Positions 57,605 to 64,000 of a DNA stretch of 64,000 bases are shown here, piece by piece; the stretch's first letter is position 1, and each line of letters opens with the position of its first letter. The notes below the pieces were generated by a model. It did not search any database. It was not told the DNA's origin and saw nothing but the letters and a program-made list of their open reading frames with translations. The DNA lies in NCBI GenBank assembly GCA_930367215.1, contig OV884059.1:236467803-236531802 (forward strand). Reading direction: 5' to 3'. Made by a program: the position numbers and the translations under genes. Origin of the DNA: Pollenia angustigena (lineage: Eukaryota > Arthropoda > Insecta > Diptera > Polleniidae).

Positions 57605-58275
57605 ACTAGCTGACCCGACAGCCGTTGTCCTGTCTAAATTTGAAAAAATGTTTGCGTTCGATTTTTAAAATCCGTTGATAAGATACGAACATTTGAAAGA
57701 AAAATTAGTCAAATAGAGTCGTTTTCTGATTTTAGGTAAATCGAAAATAGTGGGCGTTAAAGTAGGCGGGGCAAAATTTTCTTTCCGTAAAAACCTTAGT
57801 CCAAAATCGGTCAAGCCATTCTCAAGTTATGCGCTTAATAGAAAAAGTGGGCGTTAAAGTAGGCGTGGTAAATTTGTCTTTCGATGAAAACTTAAAATGG
57901 ATTAATACAAACATTTGTATGAAAAATTGGTCAAATCGATGGAGCCGTTTTCTGATTTTAGGTAATTCGAAAAAAGTGGGCGGGGCAAAATGTTCTTTTC
58001 GTATAAAGCTTAGTTGGACCATGGCGATCATTTTAAAGAAAAAATCGTTCAAATTATTAAGAAGTCATTGGTGGTGCAATATGAAAATTGGATTTTGCCA
58101 CGCCCCTCCGCCCGCAGACCGAAAATCAAAAATCAGACTTCACAGTGTCACCCGCCTGAATATTCTGAAGATTCCCTGAAAATTTCATCAAAATCGGCCC
58201 AGCCGTTTTGGAGTCCATACGTTACATACACACATGCATGCATACATCCTATTTTATATATATATATATATAGAT
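57605..58275 (+). repeat. Dispersed repeat with GTGGGCG subrepeats and TA tail
   Basis: Begins 'agctgacccgacagccgttgtcctgtc', contains 'gtgggcgttaaagtaggcg' two times (57751, 57848) plus 'gtgggcggggcaaaatttt'-like variants. It ends '..aaaatcggcccagccgttttggagt..atatatatatatata' at about 58270. This layout, a conserved start, 'aaaatcgg.ccagccgtt' and an AT microsatellite tail, is common in insect LINE-derived repeats. Family name not assigned. Confidence 0.6.
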
Positions 58276-58374
58276 ATGGAAAAAAACTTCGATACAAAGA
58301 AATACTAAGAAAATTCGCATTGCAAACGAGCATATAACAAACGATTCCATAAATGTAAGAGTTCGAGTTAGCCA

Positions 58375-58690
58375 AGGACGCCTTTGTTCTTCAACATGAT
58401 CATTGATGACGTCAAGACGAAAGTAACAGCAAGAGCAAGAGACATAATCTTTCGTTTTAATGGCCATCTCGAAGATCTGGATTAGGCGGACGACATTTGT
58501 TTGTTGTGGAAAAAATTCGATAAGATAAATTCGAAACTGAAAAAATGGAATCCGAACTTCACACTGCAGCATCTGCAGATTGAAAACGTCCAGACTTTTT
58601 GCTAACTGCGAAGCGCAATTACAACAAACGTAGGATCCAACGAGAACGTTAAGAACCGTATTATTAAAGCCCGACAAGCCTATTGACAAC
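58375..58690 (+). pseudogene. Reverse-transcriptase fragment of a second non-LTR element
   Basis: Starting near 58393 the frame reads FNMIIDDVKTKVTARARDII, then FNGHLEDLD, a stop, then ADDICLLWKKFDKINSKLKK. This is the catalytic YADD region of a non-LTR reverse transcriptase with Tyr changed to a stop, in the style of LEDLDYADDICLL elements. Further down, NENVKNRIIKARQAY matches the part downstream of the RT domain. It differs from the 26.8-28.7 kb element. Confidence 0.65.
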
Positions 58691-59522
58691 TATGTACATC
58701 TAGTGTGAATTTACACAGCTAGCGGCGAATTCAGAAAATTTTTCGGCCAAATATAATCTACAAGGATCAACTCTGGGCACAAACCGCGCAGACCTCGGTT
58801 ACAACCGCAATACAAAGGCGAAAGTAAAGGTACCTTTATGCAGACCAGAATCGGACGTCAGCAGAAATACAATTGACGGAGAGGGCGTTTAAGCCTAAGC
58901 TTGGCGCCGAAAGCTGAAAATAGAGCCATTAAAATAAATGAGCTGAAACCGAAATTGCATCAGACAAAAAAAATGGAACTCAAGCGGCCTTATGCTCCTT
59001 ATGAGAGACAAGGAATTTATATATATCGTCACCTAAAACGCAAAAGGCCCTATCTAACATTTTGAAAATTTTGCAGGAGAAGCAGTTAAAATGATAAATC
59101 TCTAAACTGTTTATAATTTATTTTTCTTGTAAAAGCTACCAGTTGTTTTGACAATGTTGCATATAATGCAAACTGTTATCTATGCGTTCAAGAGTTTACC
59201 ATATAATCTGTTGTAGATAGGGCCATTTGTTTTGGCTAATAAAATCGCACATTTTGGCTGAAAGATTCCAACATTTTTTGTGGACATTTGTGTTGATGCA
59301 GTACATAGTAAATATAAATTTTTAATTTTTGCTTAGTAGGGGCCTTTTGCGCTTCAGGCAACGATGTACCAATACTTTTAAATAAATAGGGGTTTTCAAA
59401 AAAAAAATATAGAATTAAATTTTGGATATATGTTAATTATATAGGTTGTTGTTTAGCTGCATCAGAATTTTCATTATCGATAACTGTGGTTTGACAGCTG
59501 AGAATATAAAACTGAGCATATA

Positions 59523-59762
59523 AAGTGGTTGCAATCGAAACATATCATGGTAACCTGCCGGCCGGGGTTCGAGCCCCAGCCACGTCAAGAATGAAAGATT
59601 GTCAATAACAATCTTAATTAATTTTCATGTAGTAAAATTCCTTTCTTCATAAAAATAATTTAATGAAAAATTAAATTTAATGAACTTAAGCCTAATTAAA
59701 AATATTAAAAATTTGGATTTAAAACCCCAAATAGTTCAACAAAATAACCACAATACTAATTA
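59523..59762 (+). repeat. tRNA-derived SINE, copy C
   Basis: Contains AGTGGTTGCAATCGAAACAT, then a perfect B box GGTTCGAGCCC (59566-59576), the body 'gtcaagaatgaaagatt', 'ttttcatgtagtaaaattcctttcttcat', 'gaacttaagcctaatt', and the end 'aataaccacaatactaat'. The part upstream of the A box is diverged. Confidence 0.7.
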
Positions 59763-60035
59763 TTGTTAAAGCTAAGGCACGAGCTCTATGTGTACATTTG
59801 TCCTTCAAGTTGTGCTGAAAAAGGTCAACAGAAAAGAAAAAGACAAAATGAAAAAACAAAAAAAAAAAAATGTCCTTGGACTTCAAGAAAAATTCTTGAC
59901 AAAAGTACGAAAAAACAGAAGTAAGGAAAAAACATGTTAAATCAATTAATATGGATAATCATTCAGGAAAGCAAATTTCGATATACCAAATGTTAGAATA
60001 CAATATGGTTTAAGGATTGATGTTTGACTATGGCT

Positions 60036-60212
60036 GCGAGTGTAAGACGGCAAATCCAGCTGAGGAGATTGAGTGGTTGCAATCGAAACATGTCATGGTA
60101 ACCTGCCGGCTAATGAAAAATTCAATTTCATGAACTTAAGCCTAATTAGAAATATTAAAAATTTAGATTAAAAACCCCAAATAGTTCAACAAAATGTCCA
60201 CAATACTATAAA
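60036..60212 (+). repeat. tRNA-derived SINE, copy D, B box deleted
   Basis: Head 'gtgtaagacggcaaatccagctgaggagattgagtgg' agrees with copies A and B. The sequence jumps from 'acctgccggc' directly to 'taatgaaaaattcaatttcatgaacttaag', so the B box and about 80 bp are missing. Ends 'aaaatgtccacaatacta'. Confidence 0.65.
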
Positions 60213-60304
60213 ACTGTGTTTTGACATTTCTGGAAATAAAAAAATCTGTTCGCGAAGTTCATAGAGCGCTTTGTCTGTTTTACTAGTTCTAGTTAAATAG
60301 CTAT

Positions 60305-60665
60305 ATGTATATTAACGATATTTGGTTCCAAAAAGATGGTGGAACTTGCCTTACTGCGCTCTTAACAATCGATTTATTGGAAAATCGATTTAATGACAAC
60401 TTTATTTCCAAAATTGGTCCTGTTCACTGGCCCCATCGTTCGTGCGATTTAACGCCAATTACTTTTTATCGGGCTATGTTTAATCATTGGTTTATACCGA
60501 CAAACCGGCAATTTTTCAAGCATTGAAAGCCAATTTTCAAGTCATTTATTACGGCAATACTGCCAGATTTTTGGGAAAAGTTAGTCAAAAATTGAGCTGA
60601 TTTAATAATCCATGTAACTCGTAGCCGCGACGGACATATGCCGGAAATCATATTTAAAAAATAAA
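60305..60665 (+). pseudogene. Mariner/Tc-type transposase remnant
   Basis: The frame reads DIWFQKDGGTCLTALLTIDL (catalytic Asp of the WFQQDGATCHTA block), FISKIGPVHWPHRSCDLTPI, then after stops VTRSRDGHMPEIIFKK. This corresponds to the last third of an IS630/Tc1/mariner transposase with normal motif order. There are at least two stops and no terminal repeats, so it is an old fragment distinct from those at 37.6 and 53.2 kb. Confidence 0.75.
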
Positions 60666-60728
60666 TATGAACCATAAAATTATCAACCAGATTATAATAA
60701 AAAAAATTCACTCCATGCAGCAAATACC

Positions 60729-60846
60729 AAGGCGAATGACAAAAACACAAGTCACTTTTGATATTTCTATCTCTAAGTAAGATATATCTTACTTAGAGAT
60801 TTTATAAAAAGTAGCTCAGCTGTGTTTTCAAAGGTAAATTCGCCTT
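60729..60846. repeat. 118-bp MITE with AAGGCGAAT ends
   Basis: Inverted ends AAGGCGAAT and, reversed, AAGGCGAATTTACC, with a near-perfect inner hairpin 'ctctaagtaagatatatcttacttagag' (60769-60799). Same family as 49925-50118. Confidence 0.7.
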
Positions 60847-60849
60847 GCT

Positions 60850-62207
60850 AAAGTTTATAGTTTGTTATATTATACAAACCGATTTACCGAAATAAAAATA
60901 ATAATATTTAAAAAACACAGGCCAAAAAATTTTCAACCCATGGACCACAGTATACTTTTCTAAGCGTGTGAGGTGTGGTGAATCCGAATCTATACTCAGA
61001 AATTCTCCACCATATCAGGATTTTTCGCCATATACGAGACATTTAACTGCGCGATTTAATTTTTAATTTTTTATTAATCACGATAAAAACTAAAACAGAC
61101 ATACATACAACAACAAGTAAAAATTATAAAAAAATGGCGAAAATACAATGAATCAGGCGAAAAAACGGATTTTTTAAATTTTAGGTTAAGATATTATTTT
61201 AAGGGAAATTGTTGGGAAATTTAAGGTGTTATAAGATTAAATCGTGCAATTTTAATGTCTTGACTATGGAGAAAAACAGGGTTTATAGATAAAGATAAAT
61301 TCGCGCAGTTAAAACGTCTCAAGTAGTATTTTTAGATAAACACAGAAAAAATTTTAAAAACTAAATGAAATGAATCATTCGTAAAACTGCTTTAAGTTGG
61401 GAAGCAGAACGTGCATCATTGTCATTATTTTTTTAAAGGGCAATTAGGTACAACGCTTTAGTTTTTCAGGGTTCGGCGTTAACCTTTCGCTTTACCCAAA
61501 CTTTTAGCATCGTGCTGGTGGAGTACCAACAAAAAAATTTTAATCAAAGTTATTTTTTGGATAACAAAACTTATTATTGATAAGATTTCTCTAAAAAAAT
61601 TTAATATGTATTTGTAAGGAGCTGACTTTAGAATTTTAGTTTCCTTCGTTATGCTTGTGAAGAAGGCGCATCAGTCAGTAGTTATGGAAATTTTTCGATG
61701 CCAAAGATTTCCTCTAGAGTGGCAGTGCTATTCAAGGGGTAGCTTGCCTCATTTTTCAAAGTAATAAATATTTTTATCGATTTGTTGTTGTTTTTATTTT
61801 AATGGAAATATATACAAATAAAATATTTATAGTATAATATAAAAAATAATATTATAACACACATGAATAGAAAAAGAAACACGTTTTCGCACGAAAAAGT
61901 TGAGAAAGAAATATTGAAAAATGTGAAATCATAAAAAAATCGTACAATTATTTTCTTTTGTTTTTGCTTTTTTTAACTTAAACTAAAATCTAAAAGTGAT
62001 TGAATGACAATATTAAAAAAATTGTAATTATTAAAAAAAAATAATTAAGGATATATTTTAATAAGTTGTGATACAAAGAAATCAAAATAGAGGCGACTAT
62101 TGAATTATAGTTTTGGCAAATCATATACAACTTAGAAGACGAGAAATAGTTTGAAAATAGAAAATTTTAAAGAATAGAACAGGTTTTAAATAAAATTTTT
62201 AAATTAT
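60850..62207. other. Intergenic and 3' flank of the secreted-protein gene
   Basis: AT-rich, non-coding. The minus strand has AATAAA near 61793-61798, about 410 nt after the stop at 62208, a possible poly(A) signal. Bases 61440-61520 ('cgctttagtttttcagggttcggcgttaacctttcgcttt') look less AT-rich but show no frame. Confidence 0.4.
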
Positions 62208-62964
62208 TTAAATGCGTTTTCTTAAAGCTAAACGACCCAAAGGACGTTTGGGCTTAGCTTCTTCTTTTTGATCGTGTTCAGATTCTTCGGCGGCAGTGTC
62301 TTCAACTGGTTCAGATTTTGAGGGTTTGTTTAATTTACGACGATTTGCTATTACAAAAAATATAAAATTAAATGTTAAAAAAAAATTGTTTTTTAAGAAA
62401 TCTATACATTTTTACACTCACATGCAGAGCTGGGTTTGTTAAATCCTTTTGGTGCTGGAGCAGCTACAGGTGCTGATTCTTCAGCTTCTTCCTGTGAGTC
62501 TTGGGAACCTGCAGGTTTGCTGGGCCTGGGTGCAGGTTTTTCTACTGCGAAAATAGTAAAAAAAATTTAATAAGTAAATTTTGGAAACTTTCATTTGCTA
62601 TTAGTTTAAGTTACATTTGTTTTTCTTGGCATTCATTTGTCTGCGTTTAAGTGAGTTCAAGAAATCGTCGTTGGAACGGAATGGACGTATAACGGGTCCA
62701 ATACGTTTAGGTGTCTCTGTTGTTGTTGTGGTAGTTGTTGTTGAGGAAGCTTCTTCAGCTTCATCCCCATATTCTTTTTCCTCACCGTTTTCGGCATAAT
62801 CACCCTCTTCATCTTCAGCTGGTGCTTGTGTTGTGGTTGTCGATACTTTTATTGGTGGTTTACCAACTGGACGTCTAAGAGCAATACGTTTACCAACTGC
62901 TCCCTCTTGAGCCACAGTGAAACTTAAGTTGCAGGCCAAAGCAAAAATAACAAAGAATAAAGTA
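62208..62964 (-). CDS. Secreted Thr/Glu/Lys-rich protein, unrecognised (5' exon missing)
   Basis: Exons (minus strand): 62964-62615, 62544-62422, 62347-62208, with GT-AG junctions and consistent phases (entering 2, then 1 and 1). The frame stays open for 204 codons to a TAA at 62210-62208. The first visible residues, TLFFVIFALACNLSFTVAQE, look like the hydrophobic core and cleavage region of a signal peptide, so the start codon is in a short upstream exon not identified in 62965-64000. Next come GKRIALRRPVGKPP, an acidic stretch (EDEEGDYAENGEEKEYGDE), a Thr run and the ordered segment RIGPVIRPFRSNDDFLNSLK. Pro/Ala/Glu-rich sequence and a basic end (KPKRPLGRLALRKRI) follow. GKRIALRR near the start and GRLALRKR at the end echo each other. 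Dibasic sites could be processed. Codon-phase integrity across three exons argues for a real gene; the function is unknown. Confidence 0.75.
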
Positions 62965-63460
62965 CTATAAAGGAAAATAAGAATTTTTTTTATTATAATT
63001 AAGAAAATTTTTAAATAGTAAAAATATAATAAAATAGAAGAAAAGCATAATCTGAAAGAATAACAATAAATTTTTATTTTACTTCAGAAGTTTTTCTGGA
63101 ACTCAATTCAAGTTCTAAATTAAGGCGGATTTATTCAATGAAATTTAAGAGAGATCCTTGATAAAAAACAAGATAATCCATAAAAAATATTATACCTTTA
63201 GACTGGGGTTTTGAGATCTCAGTTAGTTTATCTGAAATTGCAATACAATTTACATGGGAATTTCGATCGATATCGAATGTTGCGATTTGCCCCCTGGTTT
63301 AGTTAATCTGATAACAGATTAGTGCCGCCTTTACCAAGTTTGTATACGAAATTTTGAAGAAACAGCTTAGTTTTACTTAAAATGTTGGTCTTTAATAAAA
63401 TAATAATAAAAAAAATCACATTTCGCCGGAAAAATCCGAGCGGAGTCGGAAACGTTAAAC
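62965..63460. other. Intron/5' flank of the secreted-protein gene
   Basis: AT-rich sequence in which the missing first coding exon was searched for on the minus strand. The ATG candidates near 63052 and 63179 lack a fitting donor, so none is called. Confidence 0.35.
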
Positions 63461-63539
63461 TGAGTTTATACTTAATCCACATCTCCAAAACCTGGTCTAA
63501 GCCCTGTCTGGAACTCAACACATATATTTCAAGAGAGAC

Positions 63540-64000
63540 CAAGCTCGTTATTTTTCACAGTAAGGCTGTGCTGGATACCCGGACCCTGCAAGGGTATGAT
63601 ACAGCATTGGCACATAGACTTATAGGTAAGAGCCGGGGAACAAACCACCCTTGTGTCACTGCAATGGGGTGATCCGGAATAGATTCCGCAATTTCGTTAA
63701 CCGGTCCTGGATGAATAGAACGCATTGCAGGGTGTCTAGAGCATTATGGCCGGGATTAAATACAAGGGCAACTTAGGTTCTATTGGGCTTGGATATGAGT
63801 GGTCTCAGGACTCTTATAGCGTTTTTGGCGGGCCATTGTTCTGTTTGGGCTTTTACAATTAAATGGGACAATACAATACTGGACTTCTGAAGATTAAAAG
63901 AGGATGCTGGGAGCTAGAGAAGATTGAGCATGAGCTGTGTCACTACTATAGGATACAGAGTCTCAAATGGAAATGGCCGGGTTTCACGACGAACTGGAGA
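63540..64000 (+). pseudogene. C-terminal part of a non-LTR retrotransposon ORF2
   Basis: From about 63670 the frame reads IRNRFRNFVNRSWMNRTHCR, VSRALWPGLNTRAT, a stop, then VLLGLDMSGLRTLIAFLAGH with CS. In a shifted frame it continues with GCWELEKIEHELCHYYRIQS. This is the region downstream of RNase H in jockey/R1/I-type elements (W...C..SR.LWP; LTGHC; CxxCxxxxExxxHxLCxC). It has at least one stop and one frameshift and runs off the window end. Sequence at 63460-63640 is more G+C-rich than its surroundings and is probably the same element. Confidence 0.65.

Noticed and set aside
59523..59610. A tRNA gene (A-box-like segment and perfect B box)
   Set aside because: No acceptor-stem pairing or anticodon arm can be drawn, and the same stretch recurs in several copies with a common non-tRNA body, so it is a SINE head.
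62617..62799. Val-rich 60-codon + strand frame
   Set aside because: Antisense of the Thr run in the secreted-protein gene.
1..64000. A new multi-gene defence or metabolic system
   Set aside because: The four genes are unrelated, single-copy housekeeping or structural genes on both strands, separated by transposons. Nothing in order or spacing suggests a joint function.

Overview
The window looks like A+T-rich nuclear DNA of a higher fly (Brachycera). The genes are split by short GT-AG introns, the fascin and dihydropyrimidine dehydrogenase proteins are very close to their Drosophila counterparts as I remember them, and the gaps between genes are full of small transposons. Several repeats combine TA-rich and GTCY tracts in the way described for dipteran mini-me/DINE elements. 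A calyptrate fly such as a blow fly is my best guess, but that is inference.

Four real protein-coding genes are visible. (1) Fascin (singed, sn), + strand, 11817-13426: the last five coding exons. The 5' coding exon is not in the window, so bases 1-11816 are probably its upstream intron. (2) Dihydropyrimidine dehydrogenase (su(r)), - strand, 36913-29355: six exons and a complete protein of 1034 residues. (3) A coiled-coil, IQ-motif axonemal protein of the DRC9/DRC10 (IQCG/IQCD) type, - strand, 57362-55300: five exons, 440 residues, complete. (4) An unrecognised secreted Thr/Glu/Lys-rich protein, - strand, 62964-62208: three exons, with the first coding exon not found. The genes are functionally unrelated: actin bundling, pyrimidine catabolism, cilium or sperm-tail structure, and an unknown secreted product. 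They do not form a system.

The most striking content is a layered record of mobile elements. A 1.88-kb element at 6911-8790 has CACATAGGGG-type inverted ends, a CGTCG 5-bp duplication and a remnant resembling the C-terminal catalytic segment of Transib transposase, the family related to RAG1. A mini-me-like element at 16.38-19.49 kb carries a 153-bp tandem array. The array was invaded by a hairpin MITE (AATT duplication) and by a piggyBac relative (TTAA duplication, transposase remnant). Removing both insertions restores exactly one 153-bp period. A second mini-me-like element near 20.1-22.9 kb was hit by a hAT-like element (CCTTCACC duplication) and a TA-duplicating MITE. At 42.6-43.7 kb a hAT-like element with ATCGATA-rich ends contains a nearly perfect 359-bp hairpin. 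A family with tRNA-like Pol III boxes (a SINE) has at least four copies. Broken non-LTR retrotransposons lie at 26.8-28.7, 58.4-58.7 and 63.5-64.0 kb, and mariner-type remnants at 37.6, 53.2 and 60.3 kb.

I saw no bacterial-type system, CRISPR array, rRNA gene or functional tRNA gene. The window is best described as ordinary conserved fly genes embedded in an unusually legible nest of transposons.
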